64,000 nucleotides of DNA. Origin: Flavobacterium sp. ASW18X (GTDB lineage: Bacteria > Bacteroidota > Bacteroidia > Flavobacteriales > Flavobacteriaceae). This document shows, piece by piece, positions 55,961 through 63,036 of the stretch. The stretch spans positions 36,737 to 100,736 of the forward strand of contig NZ_SWKK01000018.1 in NCBI RefSeq assembly GCF_005144745.1, read 5' to 3'. A program made the translations under genes and the position numbers. The stretch's first letter is position 1; each line of letters starts with the position of its first letter. The notes beneath the pieces were generated by a model. The model searched no databases, was not told the origin of the DNA, and saw nothing but the letters and a program-made list of their open reading frames with translations.

Positions 55961-57311
55961 TCTTTAATTTCTGAAAATAAATTTTTGCCTCTTTATTTAC
56001 TTTAGGCGCCAACAAAAGTACGGCAATCATATTGGGTATCACCATTAATGCATAGGAAAGGTCTATTAAGTTTTTAACTAAGTCTAATGATGCTACAGCA
56101 GCAAAAACTATCATAATTACAAAATACACATTATACCATTTACCAATTTTGGCATTGGTTAAAAAAGACAGACTTTTTACACCATAATAGGAGTATGTAA
56201 ATAAGGTAGAAAGTGCAAAAGCGGAAACGATAATCATTAACAGCACATCACCATACCCAAAAAGTGAAGCGTTAAAAGCAGAAAGCGTCATTAAAATACC
56301 ACTAACATCCTCTTTGTAAGCACCACTTAAAATAATTACAACGGCTGTGAACGTGCAGACTAAAATGGTATCAATAAAAGGCCCTAACATGGCCACTAAG
56401 CCCTCTCTTATAGGCTCATTATTCTTAGATTGACCGTGGTACATGGGGGCACTCCCTAAACCAGCTTCATTAGAAAACATAGCTCTGCGCACCCCAATAA
56501 TGACTAAACCCCAAAATCCACCAGTGACTAGGGTATTAAAATTCCAGGCTTCTGTTATTATCAATTGCAAGGAAGGTAAAATTTCCGAAGCATTCATAAC
56601 CATCACCACCAACACTGCAACCAAATAAACCATGACCATGAAAGGCACTATTGCCGTAGCCACTTTTGCTATGTTTTTTAATCCTCCAAAAATAACCAAA
56701 GAAGAAACCAATGCTAACACAATCCCCACACCTAGCTTCCAGTTAAATTCTCCTAAACTTGCAATATTGTCATTTGGCGCTACAACTTCCATGAAGGTTT
56801 CTGTGAACTGATTGGCAGTAAACACGCCTAAAAACCCAAATAAACCTGCAATACTAAAGAAAATGGCTAAGGGTTTATATTTTTCTCCTAAGCCTTTTGT
56901 AATGTAGAACATTGGACCACCTTGCATAGCTCCATTAGAATCTTTACCCCTAAACATTATGGATAAACTACAAGAATAAAACTTAATACACATCCCGATT
57001 ATAGCGGTAACCCAAATCCAAAAAACAACCCCAGGACCACCATCATGGATAGCAATGGCCACACCGGATATGTTACCCAACCCTACTGTTGCAGCTACTG
57101 CCGCAGATAGCGCCTGCAAAGAACTTACATCCCCTACAGCAGAGGCATCCTCATATTTACCCCTAGTAATGTCTATGGCATGTCTAAAAAACCGGTATGG
57201 TAAGCCTTTAGAATATAGCACTAAAAATACCCCTCCACCAATAAGCAATAGAAACATGGGCCATTCTGTCCACTTTATTGCTTCTTGTAAAAAACTGTTT
57301 AAACTTTCCAT
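55947..57311 (-). CDS. AGCS-family sodium:alanine symporter
   Basis: This 454-residue protein has about 11 helices. ALSAAVAATVGLGNISGVAIAI and MFSNEAGLGSAPMYHGQ are family signatures, with conserved GGPGVVFWIW and MQGGPMFYIT. It takes up alanine or glycine with Na+. It is first in the AGCS-SPOUT-era run on the minus strand. Confidence 0.93.
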   Translation of the reverse strand: MESLNSFLQEAIKWTEWPMFLLLIGGGVFLVLYSKGLPYRFFRHAIDITRGKYEDASAVGDVSSLQALSAAVAATVGLGNISGVAIAIHDGGPGVVFWIWVTAIIGMCIKFYSCSLSIMFRGKDSNGAMQGGPMFYITKGLGEKYKPLAIFFSIAGLFGFLGVFTANQFTETFMEVVAPNDNIASLGEFNWKLGVGIVLALVSSLVIFGGLKNIAKVATAIVPFMVMVYLVAVLVVMVMNASEILPSLQLIITEAWNFNTLVTGGFWGLVIIGVRRAMFSNEAGLGSAPMYHGQSKNNEPIREGLVAMLGPFIDTILVCTFTAVVIILSGAYKEDVSGILMTLSAFNASLFGYGDVLLMIIVSAFALSTLFTYSYYGVKSLSFLTNAKIGKWYNVYFVIMIVFAAVASLDLVKNLIDLSYALMVIPNMIAVLLLAPKVNKEAKIYFQKLKSEHR

Positions 57312-57396
57312 GCTGCCGAAGGTAGCTATTTTACTAGTATTAACGATAACCGGGCTTTAGAATTGAAATAAAATTAAAAATGATTTTAAAGTTAAT

Positions 57397-57428
57397 TTGG
57401 TGTATTCTAAAAAAGGGTTGTATATTTG
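57397..57428 (+). promoter_or_regulatory. Promoter for the tRNA-fMet gene
   Basis: TTG at 57397-57399 and an exact TATATTTG (57421-57428) are separated by 21 bases, close to the Bacteroidota -33/-7 spacing. Start of transcription is probably near 57435, about 75 bases before the tRNA. Confidence 0.6.
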
Positions 57429-57511
57429 CCTTCCGATTCGCAAAAAGATACGTTCTTGAATCGAATTATATTGACAAGTTAGTTGCTACGCAAGCAACAG
57501 TAAACATACAT

Positions 57512-57584
<73 letters not shown>

Positions 57585-57607
57585 CTAAGGCTAAGGCCAG
57601 AAAAATC

Positions 57608-57632
57608 AACGGTTCGTCCAAAACGAGCCGTT
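57608..57632 (+). terminator. Terminator after tRNA-fMet
   Basis: AACGGTTCGT pairs with ACGAGCCGTT (one wobble) and is followed by a T-run. Confidence 0.8.
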
Positions 57633-57637
57633 TTTTT

Positions 57638-57766
57638 ATGCCTGAAATTTCCGTATTTCTAGCTGCCGTACACGATTTCGTACACGATTCCACAATGAAG
57701 AAAGACTTTAGCCCAAATAATAACAGATTAAGATGCCACTTATCGCCTATTGAAAACTTTCTTTAA
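57638..57766 (+). pseudogene. Possible remnant of a tyrosine integrase start
   Basis: A 42-codon frame follows the tRNA. Its internal Met (57695) reads MKKDFSPNNNRLRCHL and then stops. MKKDFS resembles the start of Flavobacteriia phage-type integrases that sit next to tRNA genes, but the frame ends before any integrase domain. It could be the left-over start of an integrase that used the tRNA 3' end. Very short, and no catalytic residue can be checked. Confidence 0.25.
57667..57689 (+). repeat. Tandem 11-bp repeat downstream of tRNA-fMet
   Basis: CGTACACGATT occurs twice in a row with a 12-base period, between the tRNA terminator and the putative integrase remnant. Such short direct repeats can be integrase arm-type or Xis sites. 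Confidence 0.5.
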
Positions 57767-57777
57767 GAAGATTAATT

Positions 57778-57800
57778 AATCCTTTTTTTTTGAACTTTTG
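57778..57800 (+). repeat. Cassette-end repeat, copy A
   Basis: AATCC, nine Ts, GAACTTTTG. Lies 32 bases beyond the stop of the DUF5694-like gene. Confidence 0.6.
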
Positions 57801-57831
57801 ATTATCTCAGTTCTTTGTAGCGGATAGTTAT

Positions 57832-58770
57832 TTATAATTCATCAAATAATATCACTTTGATGTTTGGAAATTGAGTGCTTAATTCTTTTTTCAAACCGAT
57901 AATATGAGCGGCCCCAACAAATAAAATACTCTTATTAAAATTATTCTTATTGATTTGTGTACCAAGATTGTAAGCAAAACGTCTATTCCTTTGGTTAAAA
58001 TAGTCAACAGCCTTTACACAATCAGAGTTTTGTTGATTTGTATACTTAAGTCCACTTAAACTATCTAGAAGTTGAAGGTGTTTAATTCTATTATTGATTA
58101 TTCCGTATTTACCCACAACTGAAGGTAAAATTTCTCTTAGGAATAGTTTTCGAGCTAATTTGTTTTCTTTTCTTTTGTATGATGTACCTACCAAAGCCTT
58201 CTCACAAGCTCTCCAATGTTTATGGAATTCTCCATTAGTTTGTTGGTCATCAGCAGCATATATTTTTTTATGACGTAGCCTAAGTGCTAACTTTCTAGAT
58301 AACTCAAAGTTTTCGTGCCTTCGAGACTTTTTATGACCATTAGGAAAATAATCTTGAATATATTGGTAATAATAGTAGTTTGGATAATCCCGTTGATAGG
58401 CAAATGAAAGTTTAATTTTGCTAAAATCATCTTTGGTCAATTTATCAAAATCTTTGCTCAACAAATAGTTTAATGAATCCTTATTGAATTTAAATTCTTC
58501 TTTAACTTTTATAGAATACTTATAAAACTCTTGAAGGCTTTTGCTATATCCATTTTTCAAATACTGCCAGCTTAAAGAGTCATCAGGCATAGCAGTTTCT
58601 ACAAAAATAGCTTCAGGATTATAACGTAATGACTTTTTAAACAGCGGTCTGTAACTGTTTTTTAAAATCTTAGGCACCTGATGCATTGTCCCAACTAAAA
58701 CAATTTCTTTACGTTGTCCAATTGCAAAAGAATAAATAAAGATTATAATAAGAAAAAGTAAATTCTTCAT
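57832..58770 (-). CDS. Secreted TraB/DUF5694-like protein
   Basis: This protein of about 312 residues has a signal peptide (FLIIIFIYSFAIGQ). It has EIVLVGTMHQVPKI at the N-terminus, FVETAMPDDSLSW, and near the end SILFVGAAHIIGLKKEL. These His/Glu-containing blocks match the TraB/DUF5694 type (Tiki-like fold, putative metal-dependent hydrolase). The Arg/Lys-rich middle is unusual. It is the first unit of the island after the tRNA. Upstream sequence carries the cassette-type spacer. Start 58776 (two residues longer) is equally possible. Confidence 0.65.
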   Translation of the reverse strand: MKNLLFLIIIFIYSFAIGQRKEIVLVGTMHQVPKILKNSYRPLFKKSLRYNPEAIFVETAMPDDSLSWQYLKNGYSKSLQEFYKYSIKVKEEFKFNKDSLNYLLSKDFDKLTKDDFSKIKLSFAYQRDYPNYYYYQYIQDYFPNGHKKSRRHENFELSRKLALRLRHKKIYAADDQQTNGEFHKHWRACEKALVGTSYKRKENKLARKLFLREILPSVVGKYGIINNRIKHLQLLDSLSGLKYTNQQNSDCVKAVDYFNQRNRRFAYNLGTQINKNNFNKSILFVGAAHIIGLKKELSTQFPNIKVILFDEL

Positions 58771-58810
58771 CCTCATATTTTTAAATAACCTAAATTAATA
58801 TCTTTCTGTC

Positions 58811-58883
58811 ATAATATGAATATCCATATCGTATAAAACCACTAAATCTTAGACGGGCAGAAAATCCCATTTTTGAACTTTAA
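58811..58883 (+). repeat. Extended cassette spacer, copy B
   Basis: A block closely similar to copies G and H: GAATATCC, GTATAAAAC, ACTAAATCTTA, CAGAAAATCCC, then TTTTTGAACTTTAA. It abuts the stop codon of the GLPGLI-like gene at 58884. Confidence 0.7.
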
Positions 58884-59813
58884 TCATTTTATAAATTCAA
58901 CCGGGAAGTATACCTGGGAATCCACCTGTTGTCCATTTATAATCCCAGGTTGGAATTGAAAGCCGCAGTTTTGTATGATGTCAGAGGCTACCAAATAGAA
59001 CCCAGAGTCGTCTTTCTCGTATGGCTCAATATATCCAATTGTTCCATCCTTTAGAAGCAAAAAACTCATGTAACAGATGTACTTTTCACCATCTTTACTA
59101 GAGACCTTTGAGACTTTCTCTTGATAGCATTGTATCTGTTCAGGAGTTGGTTGCATCATCTCAGCTCGACTGTCCAACGCTGAGAAAGCAGCTGCCACAG
59201 GTTTTTTAGGAAGTTCAAAATCATTATCATCAACATTGCGTTCTACTATTTTAACTGCTTCCTGTATCTCGTAGTATGTATCGTATTCTGTTATGGTTTT
59301 TAGGGCTATTGCTCCATTTACTTCTTTGAGTTTATTGTACCAATTTCCAGCTTGGTGCCCTTCAAAGTCAGAATAATTAACGCGGATATCGTCTGAATAA
59401 TATGTTCGGGAGGTACCATACTCAGACTTTGTGACTACCATGTAGCAATCATGCCCTAGAACATTTATAATGCTGTCTTTATATACATTTGAACCAAAGT
59501 ATTCAAAGTTCCCTTTTTGGGAATCCCTAAATGTCACGTATGGTTTGTCACGATAATCATCATACATTCTTTTGGTTTTATCATCATAGGTGTATGAATA
59601 ATTATACTCGTTGTTTTTAAAGTATGTTGATTTATATTTCTTGGAAGTGATAACATATTTAGCTTGAGTGCCATGTTTCATATCAATGATGTCTTTTACA
59701 TCAACTGTATCCGATTTGGGCAATATTTCAATTTGATAAGTGATTTCCCCACTGAAATATTGGGGATGGCATATGACTGGAAAGATTATTAAAAATAATA
59801 CTAAGTTCTTCAT
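58884..59813 (-). CDS. Secreted GLPGLI-like protein with TonB-C-like end
   Basis: This 309-residue protein has a signal peptide ending near CHPQ. The body starts FSGEITYQIEILPKS, a GLPGLI-type opening, and contains LGHDCYMVVTKSEYGTSRTYY. The last 60 residues (IIQNCGFQFQPGIINGQQVD, then VYFPVEF) look like a TonB C-terminal domain. The domain mix is unusual. It is probably a periplasmic or surface protein. No function can be assigned. Confidence 0.55.
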   Translation of the reverse strand: MKNLVLFLIIFPVICHPQYFSGEITYQIEILPKSDTVDVKDIIDMKHGTQAKYVITSKKYKSTYFKNNEYNYSYTYDDKTKRMYDDYRDKPYVTFRDSQKGNFEYFGSNVYKDSIINVLGHDCYMVVTKSEYGTSRTYYSDDIRVNYSDFEGHQAGNWYNKLKEVNGAIALKTITEYDTYYEIQEAVKIVERNVDDNDFELPKKPVAAAFSALDSRAEMMQPTPEQIQCYQEKVSKVSSKDGEKYICYMSFLLLKDGTIGYIEPYEKDDSGFYLVASDIIQNCGFQFQPGIINGQQVDSQVYFPVEFIK

Positions 59814-59865
59814 CTATTGATTGTTGTTTTACTGTTTTGAGCTACTGTCTATGTTGGTCTATTTA

Positions 59866-59883
59866 CCCTTTTTTTTGAACTCA
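59866..59883 (+). repeat. Cassette-end repeat, copy C
   Basis: CCC, eight Ts, GAACTCA. It overlaps the TGA stop of the first ParE toxin gene. Confidence 0.6.
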
Positions 59884-60180
59884 TAGGTGCTCTTCGAAAT
59901 TCATTCTTTTCCCTAGAATCCTTACCACGTATATTTCGCCTGCATTATCAAATGAATAATAAATTACATGACCTTTGAAATTATAGAACTTTAATCCGTT
60001 GGCAATTGGTGAGGCATCTCTGGCGAGCTCCGGGCGTTCTGCTAGTTCTTCCAGAAAATCCTCCAGTCCGGTCAAATAACCAACAGCTTGCTCGATACCG
60101 AAATACTTTATCCCGTACTTATAAATTCCAATAATATCAAATTGCGCCCTAATGGAAAGATTATAGCTCCCCATCATCAA
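59881..60180 (-). CDS. parE: ParE/RelE-family toxin, module 1
   Basis: This 99-residue protein has the RelE/ParE fold with RAQFDIIGIYKYGIKYFG helices, LEDFLEELAERPELARDAS and the C-terminal strands GHVIYYSFDNAGEIYVVRILGKRMNFEEHL. ParE toxins inhibit gyrase, while RelE relatives cut mRNA; the family cannot settle which. Its start overlaps the antitoxin stop by about 20 bases, so they are co-translated. It is paralogous to module 2. Confidence 0.9.
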   Translation of the reverse strand: MMMGSYNLSIRAQFDIIGIYKYGIKYFGIEQAVGYLTGLEDFLEELAERPELARDASPIANGLKFYNFKGHVIYYSFDNAGEIYVVRILGKRMNFEEHL

Positions 60181-60403
60181 CCTTCTTGATGATATCGCTT
60201 ATTTTTAAAGGGCTTCGGCCGCTTTGCAAACCTTCATCTATGGCTTGCTTCAGTTCCAAGAGTTTCATATTCTCTGCCTGGTCTTTTCTGACAAGCTCAC
60301 GGATATATTCACTGTCGTTGGTAAAATCCCCGTTTTCAACTCTTAGCTTAATCCATCTATCCTGTTGGGCCGTGAATGTTATTGATTTTCTGGTAGTTTG
60401 CAT
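60161..60403 (-). CDS. parD: ParD-like antitoxin, module 1
   Basis: This 80-residue protein has an N-terminal ribbon-helix-helix (KSITFTAQQDRWIKLRVENG, then NDSEYIRELVRKDQ) followed by an acidic C-terminal segment (LKQAIDEGLQSG) that wraps the toxin. It precedes and overlaps the toxin. An inverted repeat sits just upstream of its start, fitting autoregulation. Confidence 0.9.
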   Translation of the reverse strand: MQTTRKSITFTAQQDRWIKLRVENGDFTNDSEYIRELVRKDQAENMKLLELKQAIDEGLQSGRSPLKISDIIKKVDDGEL

Positions 60404-60416
60404 AAATATAAATTAC

Positions 60417-60442
60417 GGTGCAATATAGTAATTATTCGCACC
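60417..60442 (-). promoter_or_regulatory. Inverted repeat upstream of parD module 1
   Basis: GGTGC and GCACC are separated by 16 bases, directly before the antitoxin start. Likely ParD operator. Confidence 0.4.
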
Positions 60443-60510
60443 AGATTATATTTATTTTACGTTTCCGTGAACTTTGTTTCGGGATTACACTACCCTAAAA
60501 AGGGGATTCA

Positions 60511-60533
60511 CCCATACTTTTTTTGAACTTTTA
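60511..60533 (+). repeat. Cassette-end repeat, copy D
   Basis: CCCATAC, seven Ts, GAACTTTTA. It overlaps the TAA stop of the second ParE gene. Confidence 0.6.
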
Positions 60534-60833
60534 CGTAAGATGCTTCGGAAAATCCATTCGACCACCTAAGACCCTAACTATAAATATTTCATTCTCCATT
60601 AAATAATAGTAAATTACGTGGGCCTTGTAACGATAACGTAGTAACATTTTATCCTTTATAGCTACATATCTTCTACCAAGCTCTGGATTTTCTGCCAGTT
60701 CGGCTAAAACACTTTTTAGACCTGCTGCATATTTTAAGGATTGTTGCTCCCCAAACTTTAGAACCGTGAATTTGGCAATTGCCTTGAAGTCCGCTCTTGC
60801 CTTGGCACTAATAATGTATTTATTCATTGGCAT
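60531..60833 (-). CDS. parE: ParE/RelE-family toxin, module 2
   Basis: This 100-residue protein is similar to module 1 with the same layout: AKARADFKAIAKFTVLKFG, AGLKSVLAELAENPELGRR and AHVIYYYLMENEIFIVRVLGG. It is translationally coupled to its antitoxin with a 14-base overlap. The two ParE copies clearly share ancestry but differ enough that cross-neutralisation is uncertain. Confidence 0.9.
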   Translation of the reverse strand: MPMNKYIISAKARADFKAIAKFTVLKFGEQQSLKYAAGLKSVLAELAENPELGRRYVAIKDKMLLRYRYKAHVIYYYLMENEIFIVRVLGGRMDFPKHLT

Positions 60834-61071
60834 TGTGCTCTTTTATGGCCTCTTCCCAAATACTATCTATAGTTGCATCTGTAGGGCCACTCTCAATACC
60901 TTCAATAAGGGCTTCGTTCAAATCAACAATCCGTTTTCTACGTTCTTGATCTTGGCGAATTATATCTCTAATATATTCGCTATCATTTGTGTAAAAGCCT
61001 TGTTCTATCAAACTTTTAACATAGGCGTCTTGCTGCTCCGTAAAGGTGATGGATTTTCTAATTACAGCCAT
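60820..61071 (-). CDS. parD: ParD-like antitoxin, module 2
   Basis: This 83-residue protein has an RHH N-terminus (IRKSITFTEQQDAYVKSLIE, then NDSEYIRDIIRQDQ) and an acidic C-terminal tail (LNEALIEGIESG). It is paralogous to the module 1 antitoxin. An inverted repeat lies immediately upstream. Confidence 0.9.
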   Translation of the reverse strand: MAVIRKSITFTEQQDAYVKSLIEQGFYTNDSEYIRDIIRQDQERRKRIVDLNEALIEGIESGPTDATIDSIWEEAIKEHNANE

Positions 61072-61102
61072 ATTGAACCAATATTATTATTTATGATTCA
61101 AT
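61072..61102 (-). promoter_or_regulatory. Inverted repeat upstream of parD module 2
   Basis: ATTGAA and TTCAAT are separated by 19 bases, directly before the start codon. Likely ParD operator, similar in placement but not in sequence to that of module 1. Confidence 0.35.
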
Positions 61103-61126
61103 TTAAGCATATATTCTGGTTTTTAC

Positions 61127-61150
61127 AAAATCCTTTTTTTGAACTTATAA
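61127..61150 (+). repeat. Cassette-end repeat, copy E
   Basis: AAAATCC, seven Ts, GAACTTATAA, 9 bases beyond the DUF4304 gene stop. Confidence 0.65.
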
Positions 61151-61159
61151 ATTAAAACA

Positions 61160-61819
61160 TCATTTGATTCGAAGGTTTTCCATTTCAATCTTGAAAGACT
61201 CTTCCATCAAACGATACGTCTTCGTCTTCCGTCCTACTAGCATCTTCTCTGCGAGTGCATTTGACTTTGCAATTCCATACTGTGAAAAATCTCTTGCCAC
61301 CTCAAGATTTCCGAGATATAAGTTAATATCTTTCATTAGTAATGCAAATCTACGCCTATTGAAAATCTCATATTTGCCCAGTAATTTGTAATCTTGATTT
61401 TCTATAACATCTTCAACAGAGATTTTGTCAAAAGGGTCTGGAAAATTTTCAAAATCTGAGTAAAATTGCGGACCAACGTTTAGAAAAGTTTCCAAAATGT
61501 TTTGGACCTGTTTCACATTCCTTTCTTCCTCTGTATAAAATTTCCATGTCCCAACTGATAGTCGTTCCCTAAAAAAACATTCAGTTACCTTCTTTTTTTC
61601 AATTGGTTTGTCGTGCTCATAAAGTGGTAAAAAATCGAAATGGATTCCTGTTTCACAATAAATACATCCTCCCATCCAACTACCGTACATCCCAAATAAT
61701 TTCACCAAATGATTTTCCTCTATTCTTCTGTAATCGAAGCCGTTTCCAGTCCAACCCAATTCCTTCATTTTTGGTGAGAAATGCTTAGTTACGAGTTTTC
61801 TAAATTTAGTTGCATTCAT
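61160..61819 (-). CDS. DUF4304 protein
   Basis: This 219-residue protein opens FRKLVTKHFSPKMKELGWTG, then DYRRIEENHLVKLFGM, the DUF4304 pattern. It has no signal peptide and is probably cytoplasmic. DUF4304 genes are often found in toxin-immunity and accessory loci. Function unknown. Confidence 0.75.
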   Translation of the reverse strand: MNATKFRKLVTKHFSPKMKELGWTGNGFDYRRIEENHLVKLFGMYGSWMGGCIYCETGIHFDFLPLYEHDKPIEKKKVTECFFRERLSVGTWKFYTEEERNVKQVQNILETFLNVGPQFYSDFENFPDPFDKISVEDVIENQDYKLLGKYEIFNRRRFALLMKDINLYLGNLEVARDFSQYGIAKSNALAEKMLVGRKTKTYRLMEESFKIEMENLRIK

Positions 61820-61850
61820 TTTAGTAAAATAAAGCGTTAGGTCCCACTAT

Positions 61851-61870
61851 GATCCTTATCTTGAACTTTA
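61851..61870 (+). repeat. Cassette-end repeat, degenerate copy F
   Basis: GATCCTTATCTTGAACTTTA has the CC-T-rich-GAACTTT layout but an interrupted T-run, 14 bases beyond the GIY-YIG-like gene stop. Confidence 0.4.
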
Positions 61871-61884
61871 TCTGAGACATCGTT

Positions 61885-62316
61885 TCATTTATTAAAGCTT
61901 TTATTTCGTGATGGGTTAAGATAATTAATCAGATAAATTTCTAAAGCAGAAGCAAGACAAAAATGCTCATTAGGGAAGCCAATGGTTAAAATACCAGTTA
62001 ATTCCTGCCATTTTTCTGTTGGTAAATATTTGTTGGGATTTAGTTGAAGATTTTTGTTGGCTTTAAAATATCTTTTTAGACGAAAACCCAAACCGTGGTT
62101 TTTATAAATTCCTGAACCTTTACTAATACCAACCCCAATATAAATTACTTCGTCATTCTTTAAGAGCGCATAACATCCTTGTTTATCGTGATTAGGTATA
62201 GTTCCGTTAAAATTCCATTCAGATTTTTCCCAAGTAGGATTATCTCCGTTTTTTGGGTTCCAATAACGACTAAAAAAGTCATTTGTAACTGAATTTAAAA
62301 GGTCTTTTGTAATCAT
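61885..62316 (-). CDS. GIY-YIG-like nuclease-fold protein
   Basis: This 143-residue protein has GCYALLKNDEVIYIGVGIS (the GIY and YIG elements), GLGFRLKRYF, then ALEIYLINYLNPSRN, where the Glu and Asn resemble the conserved end of small GIY-YIG domains. Catalytic Arg and Glu appear present. It may be an orphan homing-type or restriction nuclease. No partner gene is evident. Confidence 0.55.
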   Translation of the reverse strand: MITKDLLNSVTNDFFSRYWNPKNGDNPTWEKSEWNFNGTIPNHDKQGCYALLKNDEVIYIGVGISKGSGIYKNHGLGFRLKRYFKANKNLQLNPNKYLPTEKWQELTGILTIGFPNEHFCLASALEIYLINYLNPSRNKSFNK

Positions 62317-62331
62317 CTCTCAAATATGTGG

Positions 62332-62420
62332 CAACAATTAAATACCCGTAATAACGAATATCCCTTTTGTATAAAACTACTAAATCTTACACCGACAGAA
62401 AATCCTTTTTTTGAACTTTC
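62332..62420 (+). repeat. Extended cassette spacer, copy G
   Basis: CAACAATTAAATACCCG, TAATAACGAATATC, TTTTGTATAAAACTACTAAA, then CAGAAAATCC, seven Ts, GAACTTTC. The first half repeats in copy H and the second in copies B and H. It fills most of the gap between the GIY-YIG-like and Cys-pair genes. Confidence 0.75.
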
Positions 62421-62442
62421 AACGTTTTGGCTAAACTGCCTT

Positions 62443-62847
62443 TTAACGCGGTTTAGGTTTTGTTGTAGGTAGTTTCTTTTCTTTTAATTCAATAATTGTA
62501 TGTAGTAAAAGAACATCACGTCCATTATTTGGCTCGATGTATCCGATTCCTACGAAATAATGCGTGTCACAATTATCACATTTGATGATCTTGCAAATTG
62601 TTCCTGTTCCTCCTAATTCAATTATTGATTCCAACTCGATTTTGATTTTTTCGGGATTAAAAGAATTCGCGTTTATATGATCAATATTTATACTACTATC
62701 CTGACAAACACGACAATTAAAATAATACGGAGTAACGGTTTTAAAATCTAGGATACAATATTCGGAGCTGAATCCATCAGTATTTAATAGATGCTGTTTT
62801 TCAACCTCAAAAGTTTTATCTGATTTATCGAGTGATTTAAATCCCAT
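62443..62847 (-). CDS. Cys-pair (zinc ribbon-like) protein, unknown
   Basis: This 134-residue protein has CxxC pairs in NCRVCQD and CDNCDTHYFVG, likely a zinc site. The rest has FVGIGYIEPNNGRDVLLLHTI, a beta-rich section. No family recognised. It is a single-gene unit between two extended cassette spacers. Confidence 0.5.
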   Translation of the reverse strand: MGFKSLDKSDKTFEVEKQHLLNTDGFSSEYCILDFKTVTPYYFNCRVCQDSSINIDHINANSFNPEKIKIELESIIELGGTGTICKIIKCDNCDTHYFVGIGYIEPNNGRDVLLLHTIIELKEKKLPTTKPKPR

Positions 62848-62862
62848 AATTCTAATTACCTA

Positions 62863-62952
62863 CAACAATTAAATATCCGCATAATAACGAATATCGCTTT
62901 TGTATAAAACTACTAATTATTTGAAACTGATTAAATCGTTCTAATTGAACTT
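62863..62952 (+). repeat. Extended cassette spacer, copy H
   Basis: The first two thirds (CAACAATTAAATATCCG, TAATAACGAATATCG, TTTTGTATAAAACTACTAA) closely match copy G; the final GAACTT end is degenerate (CTAATTGAACTTCC). Confidence 0.65.
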
Positions 62953-63036
62953 CCTTATAATATTTAAATGTAAAGACTCAAATGTTAAAACTTCTTCCCA
63001 AATCAAGTAAAAAAAAAGAAGGAAATCCCTAAACAA

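Noticed and set aside
57600..63036. Canonical integron with attC sites
   Set aside because: No IntI-type integrase, and the spacers lack a consistent pair of RYYYAAC and GTTRRRY cores. A single GTTAGG near 61836 is not enough.
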